Positions 23,600-31,326 are shown, counted from the first letter of the stretch. The stretch is 40,561 nucleotides of DNA from Propionibacteriaceae bacterium (GCA_031272805.1 JAISTC010000095.1:1-40561); one strand, 5' to 3'. Program-made: numbers and translations. Notes: generated by a model from the sequence alone, not told the origin.

Positions 23600-25798
23600 T
23601 TACCAGAAGCGGAAGAAGTTCTGCACGTCGTAGAACAGCGCGGGGTTGCGGCTGAAGAACTGGTTGAACTCACCGGTGGCGTCGAGCAGGAGTGAGGTCA
23701 CGGCGGTCACGAGCAACACGGCCGCGGCGGCCGCGATCAGCTTGCCGTTGGACAGCCGGGCGCGCAGGCCGCGCTCGTAGACGAGGACGAGGCAGACCAG
23801 CGCGGGCAGGGCCAGGAGCCAGGCGAAGTCGACCTCGTAGCGGCCGATGACGCCGCCCATGACCGAGATGAAGGCCGCCTCGGCCAGCCCGAGGAGCGCC
23901 AGCGTCGCCATGATGCGGCCGAGCGGGCGGCGGGCCTTGAAGCCGACGCCGAGGCGCGGGGCGGCCAGGAGCGCCCAGAGCAGGGGCAGGCGGCCGAGGC
24001 CGGGCGTCAGTTCGGCGTACATGTAGCTCATGAACCCGCCCATCGGCGCGTAGACCGGCTGGGCGAACGGGTAGAGGGGCCGCAGCTTGAGGCCGGTAAA
24101 CAGGTAGGCGAAGACGCCGTAGCCGGCGGCCAGGAGGCTGCCGAACAGGCCCCGGTGGCCGTAGGCCCCGACGTTCGTGATCGTCAACTGGTAGGACGCG
24201 CCGAACTCGGCGATCTGGCCGAAGCGGGCCACGTTGTACGCGATCAGCCCGGCCGCCACGACCACGTAGGGCAGGGCGACGGTCAGCAGGATCCGGCAGG
24301 TGGCCCGCCAGTCGACCGGCCCGGGCGCCGGCGCGGCCTGGGCCCGGGGGCCGTCGAGGGCGTGGCCCGCGGCGGGGGCGGGGACGCGGCGGGGCAGGCG
24401 GGGCCAGAGCATGACCGGTACGAGCGCGGACACGAAGACGAGGTTCGGCCGGCAGCCGACCGCCAGGGCCAGGGCGAGGGCGGCCGCGCCGGTCCAGCGG
24501 AGGGAGAGCCGGCGGCGGGCCGTCGCCTTGAACAGCGCCCAGACGCCGAGGAAGACGAACATCGCCCCGGCCGACAGCGCCACCTCGTACATGCCGGGCC
24601 GGTTCTGGGCCCAGACGAGCTGGCTGACGGCGAACAGGGCGAAGCCGCCGAGGGCGTAGAGGACGTACGGCAGCTTGGGGAACCAGCGCCGGACGACCGC
24701 GCGCCAGAGCAGGTAGAGGAACCACGTGGCGACGGCCGAGAAGAGGAACGTGGCGAACGCCGTCGAGACGTGCTGGCCCGTGATGACCTTGCCCGGGAGG
24801 AACAGGAGGAGCGCCGGCACGATCCCGAAATAGCAATAATACTTGCCATTGTAATACGAATAGTCCCACTCGTACGACGTATTGTTGTGCCAGCGGTAGA
24901 CGATGTCGTAGGGGTCGGTGGCGTCGAGGAGCGACTGGTCGGGGACCTGCTCGAGGGCGACGTGGCCGTGGAGGAGCGCGTCGACCAGCTTGGCGTACTG
25001 GTGGTAGTCCGCGGTCATGAGGTTGCGCCACGTCTGCGCGAAGCCCTCGATGGTCTGCCCGGCGGTGACGGCCGCGCCGAGCAATACGATGCAGCCGCCG
25101 ACCAGGAGGCCGTTGGCGACCTGCTGGCGGCGTGACGCCGGGTTGAGCGGATGGCGCCAGAGGCCCTCGTGGAGGAGCCAGTAGACGAGCAGCGCCAAGC
25201 CCGCCATGACGACGACGCGGAGCGGGTTGAAGAACAGCGGGACGGTCTTGTTGAGGACGATCTGGCGGATGCCCATGACCGCGTCGTCCGAATCGAACTC
25301 GACGGCCACGCGCGTGACGTGGCCCATCGCCGTCGGGATGACGTAGTCGTTGCGCTCGACGCCCTCGACCAGGTCGAGCGAGCCCGTGTTGCGGTCGGCC
25401 GCCCCCTCGTCGTCGTAGTGGACCTTGACCGCCTGGCGGGTGTTCGACTGAAAGAAGACCGGCTCGATCCAGACGGTCTTGACGACGGCGTCGAAGCCCT
25501 CGATGCCGACCTGGCCGTGGCCGGCGGTGAGCTGGAAGTAGCCCTCGTCGCCGTTCCAGGCGACGTTGTCGAGGGTCGCGTTGTCGGGGGTCACGGTGAT
25601 CTCGTCCCCGGCGGCCAGCGAGGCCCAGTGGGGGAAGCCGAAGACGCCCAGCTCGACCAGCAGGGCGAACAGGACGAAGACGGCGCCGACGGCGACCAGC
25701 CCGCGGTCCTGGACGGCGCGGACGAGGCGGGCGACGGGTCCGCCGGGCGGGCCGGCCGGGTCGGTCATGAGGGCGGGGGCAAGGTCAGTTCTGGACAT
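23600..25798 (-). CDS. polytopic membrane protein, putative GT-C glycosyltransferase (paralog 1)
   Basis: A 732-residue protein with one N-terminal helix, an outside domain of about 150 residues (PHWASLAAGDEITVTPDNAT... up to GIRQIVLNKTVPLFF) and then many hydrophobic helices. An acidic stretch after the second group (ADYHQYAKLVDALLHG) and SYYNGKYYCYFGIVP fit the loop regions of GT-C enzymes that use polyprenyl-phosphate sugars, but no decisive catalytic motif can be named. It ends in FYDVQNFFRFW. The next gene upstream is a paralog 6 bp away with the same plan and ending (VQNLTRFW). The codons for the YYNGKYYCYF segment are unusually AT-rich. Probably an envelope glycan enzyme; the family assignment is inference. 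Confidence 0.75.
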   Translation of the reverse strand: MSRTDLAPALMTDPAGPPGGPVARLVRAVQDRGLVAVGAVFVLFALLVELGVFGFPHWASLAAGDEITVTPDNATLDNVAWNGDEGYFQLTAGHGQVGIEGFDAVVKTVWIEPVFFQSNTRQAVKVHYDDEGAADRNTGSLDLVEGVERNDYVIPTAMGHVTRVAVEFDSDDAVMGIRQIVLNKTVPLFFNPLRVVVMAGLALLVYWLLHEGLWRHPLNPASRRQQVANGLLVGGCIVLLGAAVTAGQTIEGFAQTWRNLMTADYHQYAKLVDALLHGHVALEQVPDQSLLDATDPYDIVYRWHNNTSYEWDYSYYNGKYYCYFGIVPALLLFLPGKVITGQHVSTAFATFLFSAVATWFLYLLWRAVVRRWFPKLPYVLYALGGFALFAVSQLVWAQNRPGMYEVALSAGAMFVFLGVWALFKATARRRLSLRWTGAAALALALAVGCRPNLVFVSALVPVMLWPRLPRRVPAPAAGHALDGPRAQAAPAPGPVDWRATCRILLTVALPYVVVAAGLIAYNVARFGQIAEFGASYQLTITNVGAYGHRGLFGSLLAAGYGVFAYLFTGLKLRPLYPFAQPVYAPMGGFMSYMYAELTPGLGRLPLLWALLAAPRLGVGFKARRPLGRIMATLALLGLAEAAFISVMGGVIGRYEVDFAWLLALPALVCLVLVYERGLRARLSNGKLIAAAAAVLLVTAVTSLLLDATGEFNQFFSRNPALFYDVQNFFRFW

Positions 25799-25804
25799 CC
25801 GGCA

Positions 25805-27925
25805 TCACCAGAAGCGGGTCAGGTTCTGGACCCGGTAGAACAGGTCGGGGTTGACATTGAGGAACGCCTCGGACTCGCCCATGACGCCGACCTCCGCGGC
25901 GATGACGGCGGTCAGGACGAGGACGGCGGCGCAGACGGCGATGAGCGCGCCGTTGTTGAGGCGGCCGCGCAGGCCGCGCTCGTACAGCAGCAACAGCGTC
26001 ACGAGGCCCGCCAGCGCCACGAGCCACGCGAAGTCGGCCTGGTAGCGGCCGAGGATGCCGCCGAGGACGCCGATCAGGCCGGCCTCGGCCACGGCGACGG
26101 CCAGGAGGGTCAGGACGAAGGGGCGGAGCGGGTGGCGGGCCTTGAAGCCGACGCCCAGGGCCGGGATGAACGGCAGCGTCCAGGCCAGCGGCAGCCAGGC
26201 CAGGCCGAGGGTCCGGCCGGTGTAGACGTAGCCGAGGTAGCCGGACAGGTCGGGCCAGTCGGCCACGAAGTGGGGGAACAACTGGTTGGCGTACAGCGTG
26301 GCGCAGAAGTAGCCGAGGACGCCGTAGGCGGCCGTGACGAGCGAGCCGAAGATGCCCCGGTGCATGTAGCCGGCCACGCTGGAGACGGTCAACTGGTACG
26401 ACGCGCCGAACTCGACCACGGAGCCGAAGCGGACGGCGTTGTAGGTCATCAGCCCGGCCGCCACGACGAGGTAGGGGACGGCCACGGCCAGGGCCGGCCG
26501 CCAGAGGGCGCCCCAGTCGAGCGGCGGGCGGGCGCTGGTCGGGGAGGTGGCGGCGCCGAGCGCCCGGGCGGCCGGTTTGACGCGCGGCAGCCGCGGCCAG
26601 ACGAGGACCGGCAGGAGGGCGCTGAGGAGGACGAGGTTGGGCCGGCAGCCGACGGCCAGCGCCAGCCCGGCGGCCGCCGCCGCCAGCCACGGGAGCCGGA
26701 GGTGGCGCGTCGCCGTCGCTTTGAGCAGGGACCAGGCCCCGAACGTGACGCACATCAGGCCCGCCGCCTCGATCGACTCCAACTGGCTGGGCCGCGCGGC
26801 CACGAACAGGAGTTGGGAGCAGGCGAACAGGGCGACGGTGCCGAGGGCGTAGAGGACGTAGGGGAGCTTGGGGAACCAGCGGCGGACCGTCTCGCGCCAG
26901 ACCAGGTAGAGGAACGCCGTGGCGGCCGCGCCGAACAGGATGGTGGCGACCGCGGTCGAGACCTGTTGGCCCGTGATGGCGCGGACGGGGAGGTAGAGGA
27001 GCAGGAACGGCACGATCCCGAAGTAGGAGTAGTACTTGCCGTTGTAGAAGGCGTAGTCCATCTGGAAGTTGACGCCGTTCTGCCAGCGGTAGGTCGGGTC
27101 GTAGGGCCGCTCGGCGTCGAGCAGGGACTGGTCGGGCTGGTCGAGCAGCGACACCTGGCCTTGGAGGAAGGCGTCGGCCAGCTTGGCGTACTGGTGGTTC
27201 TCGGCGGCGAACAGGTTGGCCAGCGTCTGGCTGAAGCCCGCGACCGGCACGGTCCACATCACGACCGTCACGAGGGCGGCGATCCCCGCGCCGACGAGGC
27301 AGCCGTTGACGACCCGCTGGCGCCGGGAGGCCGGGTTGAGGGGGTGGCGCCAGAGCCCGCCGTGGAGGACGTAGTAGAGGCCGACGGCGGCCGCCCAGAG
27401 GGCGAGCCAGCGGACCCAACTGAAGAACAGCGGGATGGTCGCGTTGAGGACGATCTGGCGGATCGTGACGATCGACGTGTCGGCGTCGAACTCGACGACC
27501 ACGCTCGTGACGTGGCCCATCGCGCTGGGCACAACGTATTGCTGGCGGACGGCGCCCTCGACCAGGTCGAAGGAGCCGGAGTCGCGTTCGGACGAGCTCT
27601 CGTCGCCCCACCGGACCTTCATCGCCTGCCGGGTCTTCGGCTGGTCGAAGACCGGGTCGATCCAGACGGTCTTGACGACCGCGTCGAGCCCGTCGAGCGT
27701 GACGCGGCCGTGGGCGCCGGTCATCCGGAAGACCCCCGCCTCGGCGTCCCACTCGACGTTGGAGAGGGTGGCGTTGTCGGCCGTCACGGCGATCTCGGCG
27801 GGCGCGGCCAGCGACAGCCAGTGGGGGAGGTTGAAGGCGAAGACCTCGACCAGGGCGGCCAGGACGCCGAGGGCGGCCACGACGGCCAGCAGGCCTCTGG
27901 CTTGAACCGCCCGGACGACACGCAC
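25805..27925 (-). CDS. polytopic membrane protein, putative GT-C glycosyltransferase (paralog 2)
   Basis: A 706-residue paralog of the neighbouring 732-residue protein. Shared blocks include NATL.NV.W, DAVVKTVWI.PVF, AMGHVT.V.VEFD, IRQIVLN.T.PLFF, LWRHPLNPASRRQ, RRWFPKLPYVLYALG, LALAVGCRPNLV and FGASYQLT. The GTG at 27925 is 6 nt after TAGCAT, whose TAG is also the stop codon of the YwaF-like gene upstream, so it may have its own leaderless transcript besides operon read-through. The tandem arrangement points to gene duplication followed by divergence in the loops. Substrate unknown; GT-C membership is inferred from the topology and loop motifs. Confidence 0.75.
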   Translation of the reverse strand: MRVVRAVQARGLLAVVAALGVLAALVEVFAFNLPHWLSLAAPAEIAVTADNATLSNVEWDAEAGVFRMTGAHGRVTLDGLDAVVKTVWIDPVFDQPKTRQAMKVRWGDESSSERDSGSFDLVEGAVRQQYVVPSAMGHVTSVVVEFDADTSIVTIRQIVLNATIPLFFSWVRWLALWAAAVGLYYVLHGGLWRHPLNPASRRQRVVNGCLVGAGIAALVTVVMWTVPVAGFSQTLANLFAAENHQYAKLADAFLQGQVSLLDQPDQSLLDAERPYDPTYRWQNGVNFQMDYAFYNGKYYSYFGIVPFLLLYLPVRAITGQQVSTAVATILFGAAATAFLYLVWRETVRRWFPKLPYVLYALGTVALFACSQLLFVAARPSQLESIEAAGLMCVTFGAWSLLKATATRHLRLPWLAAAAAGLALAVGCRPNLVLLSALLPVLVWPRLPRVKPAARALGAATSPTSARPPLDWGALWRPALAVAVPYLVVAAGLMTYNAVRFGSVVEFGASYQLTVSSVAGYMHRGIFGSLVTAAYGVLGYFCATLYANQLFPHFVADWPDLSGYLGYVYTGRTLGLAWLPLAWTLPFIPALGVGFKARHPLRPFVLTLLAVAVAEAGLIGVLGGILGRYQADFAWLVALAGLVTLLLLYERGLRGRLNNGALIAVCAAVLVLTAVIAAEVGVMGESEAFLNVNPDLFYRVQNLTRFW

Positions 27926-27931
27926 GGACGA

Positions 27932-27937
27932 ATGCTA
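27932..27937 (-). promoter_or_regulatory. -10 box TAGCAT of paralog 2, overlapping a stop codon
   Basis: TAGCAT, 6 nt, GTG at 27925. The first three bases (27937-27935) are the stop codon of the YwaF-like gene. Confidence 0.5.
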
Positions 27938-28720
27938 CCCGGTCGGCTGCGCCGCGCCCGGGTGGCTGGCCCGGCGCCGGATCAGCGCGATCAGCGACCA
28001 GGCGGCGAACAGGCACGCGATGACGGCGTAGGCGACTCCGGCCAGGATGGCGACGTAGCCGGGCACGCCCGCCAGGTTGGCCATCGCCTCGATCGGGGTG
28101 CCGGGCTCGGGGATGTTGACGAACAGGTAGTTCGTGTCGAGGAGCTTGTTGATGGGGTAGTCCACGATCATCAGCGCCGTGCCGATGCCGCAGGCGGGCA
28201 GGTAGTAGCGCCAGCGGGGCTGGAACCAGCCGAACGCGATGGGGGCGAGGCCGGCCACGATCAGGATGACGTGGGAGACGTTGTAGAGCCAGTAGTGGAA
28301 GCCGAGGTACGACAGCGAGCGGTACATCGCCCCGGGGGTCACGATGGCCATGACGGCGCCGGGGAAGCACAGGCCGTAGACGTAGTTGAGGAGGGCCTGG
28401 TTGCGGCTGAGGATGGCCAGGGGGATGACGATGCAGGCGGACGAGCAGAGGTGGAGCGGCAGGTGCTCGATCCAGCGCTCGCCCGTGTCCGTGACGCACA
28501 TGATGACCGGCGGGACGATCCACATGGAGAACGCCAGGCCGACCAGCCACCACGTCGCCCGGGCTTGGCGTGCCTCCGGCAGGCGGGACAGGTGGCGCAG
28601 GATCAGGACGACGGCGATGAGCGAGAGGGCCATGTAGACCCAGTGGGCCGGGCAGCCCCAGGTCCACAGCAGGCCGGGGTCCACTTGGCGCGTGAACAGG
28701 ACGTCGAAGACTTGCCGCAC
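27935..28720 (-). CDS. TIGR02206/YwaF-like integral membrane protein
   Basis: A 261-residue protein with about six or seven hydrophobic helices. Family features: HWVYMALSL, EHLPLHLCSSACIVIPLAI with a His-rich helix, YVYGLCFPGAVMAI, and YPINKLLDTNYLFVNIPEPGTP near the C-terminus. The family is described only as conserved membrane proteins; its function is unknown. GTG at 28720 follows CAGACT by 6 nt with no ribosome-binding site. The two GT-C-like genes lie just downstream on the same strand, so a shared envelope role is plausible. Confidence 0.88.
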   Translation of the reverse strand: MRQVFDVLFTRQVDPGLLWTWGCPAHWVYMALSLIAVVLILRHLSRLPEARQARATWWLVGLAFSMWIVPPVIMCVTDTGERWIEHLPLHLCSSACIVIPLAILSRNQALLNYVYGLCFPGAVMAIVTPGAMYRSLSYLGFHYWLYNVSHVILIVAGLAPIAFGWFQPRWRYYLPACGIGTALMIVDYPINKLLDTNYLFVNIPEPGTPIEAMANLAGVPGYVAILAGVAYAVIACLFAAWSLIALIRRRASHPGAAQPTG

Positions 28721-28726
28721 CGGGTC

Positions 28727-28732
28727 AGTCTG
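28727..28732 (-). promoter_or_regulatory. -10 box CAGACT of the YwaF-like gene (leaderless)
   Basis: CAGACT, 6 nt, GTG on the minus strand, differing from TAGACT by one base. It sits in the 25-bp gap after argA. Confidence 0.4.
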
Positions 28733-28745
28733 TCACGGTGGGGCG

Positions 28746-29246
28746 CTAGAGCGTCAGCAGCATCCGCGTGTTGCCGAGGGTATTCGGCTTGACGCGGTCG
28801 AGGTCGAGGAACTCGGCCGTGCCCTCGTCGTAGGAGCGGAGCAATTCGGCGAACACGGGCGGGGTCACGGGCATCCCGTCGAGCGGCGCGAAGCCGTGGT
28901 GGGCGAAGAACGCGGTCTCGAACGTCAGGCAGAAGACGCGGGCCAGGCCGAGGCCGCGGGCCTGGTCGATGAGGCGGGTCACGATGGCCGAGCCGATGCC
29001 GTGGCCGCGCGTGTCGGGGGCGACGGCGAGCGTGCGGATTTCGGCCAGGTCCTCCCAGAAGACATGGAGCGCGCCGCAGCCGACGACCGCGCCGTGGAGC
29101 TCGGCCACGACGAATTGCTGGAGCCCTTCGTAATAGGCCACCGGCGGCTTGGCCACGAGGATGCGCCGCTCGGTGTAGGGCCGCGCGATCTCCCGGATCG
29201 CGGCCACATCCGAGGCCACAGCAGGCCGGACAACGACATCAGTCAC
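28746..29246 (-). CDS. argA: amino-acid N-acetyltransferase (N-acetylglutamate synthase, Rv2747 type)
   Basis: A 166-residue GNAT-fold enzyme that should transfer acetyl from acetyl-CoA to L-glutamate (or glutamine), the first step of arginine synthesis. It matches the mycobacterial Rv2747 protein in motifs and length as I remember it: VVGCGALHVFWEDLAEIRTLAV, the acetyl-CoA loop TRGHGIGSAIV, VFCLTFETAFFAHHGF, GMPVTPPVFAE, and the C-terminal AEFLDLDRVKPNTLGNTRM. There is no amino-acid kinase domain, so it is the short actinobacterial type. GTG at 29246 lies 8 nt behind TATGCT. No other arginine genes are nearby. Confidence 0.92.
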   Translation of the reverse strand: MTDVVVRPAVASDVAAIREIARPYTERRILVAKPPVAYYEGLQQFVVAELHGAVVGCGALHVFWEDLAEIRTLAVAPDTRGHGIGSAIVTRLIDQARGLGLARVFCLTFETAFFAHHGFAPLDGMPVTPPVFAELLRSYDEGTAEFLDLDRVKPNTLGNTRMLLTL

Positions 29247-29254
29247 GAGCGCGA

Positions 29255-29260
29255 AGCATA
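29255..29260 (-). promoter_or_regulatory. -10 box TATGCT of argA (leaderless)
   Basis: TATGCT, 8 nt, GTG on the minus strand, no ribosome-binding site. Confidence 0.5.
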
Positions 29261-29276
29261 GTAGGGACCCGCCCGT

Positions 29277-29346
29277 GTCATCCCGGCGTCCCTGGTCATC
29301 CCCCTTGTCATCCCGGCCCCTGTGTCATCCCGGCGCACGCCGGGAT
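29277..29346. repeat. GTCATCCC hairpin repeat R3 with a multiplied left arm
   Basis: Hairpin ATCCCGGCG/CGCCGGGAT (29327-29335 and 29338-29346). The GTCATCCC arm also occurs at 29277, 29295 and 29307 ahead of the complete copy at 29324, with spacings of 18, 12 and 17. Multiplication is again on the GTCAT side only. It lies between argA and the YcxB-like gene. Confidence 0.8.
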
Positions 29347-29378
29347 CTTCCACCCCCAGAGGTCAACCGCCGAGACCC

Positions 29379-29384
29379 TAGACT
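29379..29384 (+). promoter_or_regulatory. -10 box TAGACT of the YcxB-like gene (leaderless)
   Basis: TAGACT, 6 nt, ATG at 29391, no ribosome-binding site. Confidence 0.6.
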
Positions 29385-29390
29385 GCGGCC

Positions 29391-29912
29391 ATGGACTGCG
29401 CCGTTCAATTCGTCCTGGCCGAGGCGGATCTTGTCGCCTTCAACGCCTACGTCAACAAGACCGTGCCGGCGTTCCGGCGGGAGTTGCGTAAGGCCCAGGC
29501 CGCTGCGGCCCTGGTCGGCCTTCTGCTGGTGTTGTTCGCGTTGGGCCGGACCACGGTGGGCTGGCCGTGGCGCTGGGCGGTGGCCATCGTCGTGATGGCG
29601 GTGGCGTGGTTCGCCCTGCCGCCGCTGGTCCGCCGGACCGCGCTGCGCCGTGGGATCCGTCAGGCCCAGGCGGCCCGGGCGCCGGTGACCGGCCGGCTGA
29701 TCACGATGTGGCTGGACGACGAGGGCGTCCACCGCTCGGATGGCGCGATGGCCTCCGTCACGGCGTGGTCGGCCGTCGACCGCGTCGAGGTCACGCCGGA
29801 CCTGGCCCTGATCTTCATCGGCCCGGCCGAAGCGTTCGTCATCCCCCGCTCGGCGGGCCCGCAGGCCGACGCCTTCGCGGCCGAAGCCCAGCGCCGTGTG
29901 GCCGCCAGGTGA
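29391..29912 (+). CDS. YcxB-like membrane protein
   Basis: A 173-residue protein. The N-terminal FVLAEADLVAFNAYV stretch, two hydrophobic helices (about 36-54 and 58-76) and a C-terminal sheet region (WLDDEGVHRSDGAMASVTAWSAVDRVEVTPDLALIFIGPAEAFVIPR) match the YcxB family layout, in which the last part is the YcxB C-terminal domain. Function is unknown. Its leaderless-type start and the isolated position between a repeat and the hipB promoter suggest a single-gene transcript. Confidence 0.75.
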   Translation: MDCAVQFVLAEADLVAFNAYVNKTVPAFRRELRKAQAAAALVGLLLVLFALGRTTVGWPWRWAVAIVVMAVAWFALPPLVRRTALRRGIRQAQAARAPVTGRLITMWLDDEGVHRSDGAMASVTAWSAVDRVEVTPDLALIFIGPAEAFVIPRSAGPQADAFAAEAQRRVAAR

Positions 29913-29924
29913 GACCTGGATGGG

Positions 29925-29942
29925 TGTGGTGATATCACCACA
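29925..29942. promoter_or_regulatory. HipB-type operator O1, perfect palindrome
   Basis: TGTGGTGATATCACCACA is a perfect 18-bp palindrome just upstream of the hipB -10 box. It has the form of 5-bp arms around 8 nt, the same geometry as the known E. coli HipB site (TATCC-N8-GGATA). Confidence 0.75.
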
Positions 29943-29945
29943 TCT

Positions 29946-29951
29946 GACACT
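29946..29951 (+). promoter_or_regulatory. -10 box GACACT of hipB
   Basis: GACACT, 8 nt, GTG at 29960. It sits between the two operators, so repressor binding should block it. Confidence 0.4.
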
Positions 29952-29968
29952 GTGGGAATGTGACCACA
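29951..29968. promoter_or_regulatory. HipB-type operator O2, overlapping the hipB start codon
   Basis: TGTGG-N8-CCACA again, 26 bp from O1 centre to centre, covering the GTG start codon. Two equal sites around a promoter indicate autoregulation. Confidence 0.7.
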
Positions 29969-30199
29969 TCCGTTCAGGCGCGCAAGCTGGCCGACGTCGC
30001 GGCCGTGATCAGGGCGGCCCGCGAGGACCTGGGCCTGACGCAGGCTGAACTGGCGGAGAAGCTGGTCTTCTCGCGGGATTACATGGTCGGCCTCGAATCC
30101 GGCCAGGCCAACCTGTACACGACGCGCCTGTTCCGCGTGTTCCACGAACTCGGCATCCGCGTGACGCTGACGTACGGAGACGACCGTGCCGGCGCTTGA
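29960..30199 (+). CDS. hipB: HipB-like antitoxin, XRE-family DNA-binding protein
   Basis: A 79-residue protein made almost entirely of one Cro/C1-type helix-turn-helix domain (ADVAAVIRAAREDLGLTQAELAEKL, then FSRDYMVGLESGQAN). The C-terminal FHELGIRVTLTYGD strand is typical of HipB-type antitoxins. It should dimerise and repress its own promoter at the two TGTGG-N8-CCACA sites. The GTG start lies 8 nt after GACACT. The downstream gene overlaps by 14 bp and encodes only the start of HipA, so no full toxin is present here. Confidence 0.88.
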   Translation: MTTSVQARKLADVAAVIRAAREDLGLTQAELAEKLVFSRDYMVGLESGQANLYTTRLFRVFHELGIRVTLTYGDDRAGA

Positions 30200-30383
30200 G
30201 TTGTTCCTCCACGAGCAATTCGTGGGCCAGGTGACGCCAGACGGGCGCCACCCAGGCCGAGTCGTGCTGGACGTCGACCCAGGGTACCGCCCCGGGCCGG
30301 TCCTTCTGAGCGAGTCCTTCGCGGCCTTGCCCGGGCGCCGGCCACCGGTCGACGCCGTGACCAGCCGGCCCAAGGCCGCGTAG
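30186..30383 (+). CDS. HipA N-terminal fragment (HipS-like)
   Basis: A 65-residue protein, LELFLHEQFVGQVTPDG....DVDPGYRPGPVLLSESF, corresponding to the start of the N-terminal subdomain of HipA kinases (Couple_hipA). The kinase domain is missing. Two readings are possible: a truncated hipA, or a small stand-alone HipS-like antitoxin as in three-gene HipBST systems, although no hipT follows and this fragment is shorter than the full subdomain. A GGAG lies 7-8 nt before the GTG. Its TAG stop is also the first half of the -10 box of the next gene. A remnant is more likely. Confidence 0.65.
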   Translation: MPALELFLHEQFVGQVTPDGRHPGRVVLDVDPGYRPGPVLLSESFAALPGRRPPVDAVTSRPKAA

Positions 30384-30386
30384 GCT
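30381..30386 (+). promoter_or_regulatory. -10 box TAGGCT of the TIGR01777 gene, overlapping a stop codon
   Basis: TAGGCT, 6 nt, GTG at 30393. Its TAG is the stop codon of the HipA fragment. Confidence 0.6.
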
Positions 30387-30392
30387 GACGGC

Positions 30393-31283
30393 GTGAAGGT
30401 CTTGTTGGCGGGGGCCTCCGGGATGATCGGGCGGGCCGTGCGGGACGAATTGGCCGCCCAGGGTCACGCGGTGCGCTCGCTGCGGCGGGACGGTCCGCCG
30501 CCGGGGGACTACCTCTGGGACGCGCGTCCCGGGTCCGTGCCCGCTGAGGCGGTGGAGTGGGCGGACGCGGTCGTGTCGCTCAACGGCGCCTCTCTCAACC
30601 ATCTGCCTTGGACAGCGCGTTACCGGGCCGAACTGCGGCGCTCCCGGGTCGACGCCACGGCCGCCGTGGCCGGGGCCATCGCCGAGGCGGCCGAGCCGCC
30701 CGCGGTCTGGGTGTCCGGCTCGGCCGTCGGCTACTACGGCGACGCGGCGGGCGACGCCGACCTGGACGAGACGTCCCCGCGCGGCACCAGCTTCCTGGCC
30801 GGCGTGGTGGCCGACTGGGAGGCGGCGACCGGCCCGGCGGCCGGCGTCACCCGGGTCGTCCACGCCCGCACGGGCGTGGTGCTCGGCCGAGGCGGGGCCG
30901 TGGCGCCGCTGGCCCTGGCGACCCGGCTCGGCCTGGGCTCCCGGATCGGGCCGGGGACGCAGTGGTGGCCGTGGATCTCCCTGGCCGACGAGGCCCGGGC
31001 CATCGTCTTTGCCCTGACGGCCGACCTCCGCGGCCCGGTCAACTTGGTCGGGCCCGTCCCGGCCACGGCCACGGACATCACCCGGGCGCTGGCCACAGCC
31101 CTGCGCCGCCCCCACTGGTTCGTCCTGCCCGCCCGGGCGATCCGCGTGGCCATGGCGGGCGCGTCGGAACTCCTCCTCGGCTCGCAGAAGGTCCACCCGG
31201 TGGCGTTGGCCCAGTCCGGCTTCGAGTTCCGCCACGCCACCCCGGCCGCAGCCATCGCGGCGGCGTGGGCTCCGGCGTCATAG
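30393..31283 (+). CDS. TIGR01777/YfcH family epimerase-like protein
   Basis: A 296-residue protein of the extended short-chain dehydrogenase fold. The nucleotide-binding motif GASGMIG lies at 7-13, and VSLNGASL, VWVSGSAVGYYGD (active-site YxxxG region) and RTGVVLGRGGA are family markers, with a DUF1731-like C-terminal segment (KVHPVALAQSGFEFRHATP). The family is often annotated as an epimerase or SulA-like cell-division protein, but its reaction is not established. GTG at 30393 follows TAGGCT by 6 nt. A strong hairpin follows the stop codon. Confidence 0.9.
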   Translation: MKVLLAGASGMIGRAVRDELAAQGHAVRSLRRDGPPPGDYLWDARPGSVPAEAVEWADAVVSLNGASLNHLPWTARYRAELRRSRVDATAAVAGAIAEAAEPPAVWVSGSAVGYYGDAAGDADLDETSPRGTSFLAGVVADWEAATGPAAGVTRVVHARTGVVLGRGGAVAPLALATRLGLGSRIGPGTQWWPWISLADEARAIVFALTADLRGPVNLVGPVPATATDITRALATALRRPHWFVLPARAIRVAMAGASELLLGSQKVHPVALAQSGFEFRHATPAAAIAAAWAPAS

Positions 31284-31284
31284 C

Positions 31285-31326
31285 GAAGGGCCCCTGGCCT
31301 GCATTTCTGCTGGCCAGGAGCCCTTC
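31285..31326. terminator. bidirectional hairpin between the TIGR01777 gene and the initiator tRNA
   Basis: Arms GAAGGGCCCCTGGCC (31285-31299) and 31312-31326 pair at 14 of 15 positions around a 12-nt loop. It starts 1 bp after the TAG stop and ends 5 bp before the tRNA 3' end, so it can end transcription from both sides. There is no long T-run. Confidence 0.75.

Noticed and set aside
25151..28792. Very long open frame (1213 codons) on the plus strand
   Set aside because: It is antisense to three well-supported membrane-protein genes, and its Asp/Glu/Arg/Gly/Gln-rich composition is what high-GC antisense frames give; no domain is recognisable.
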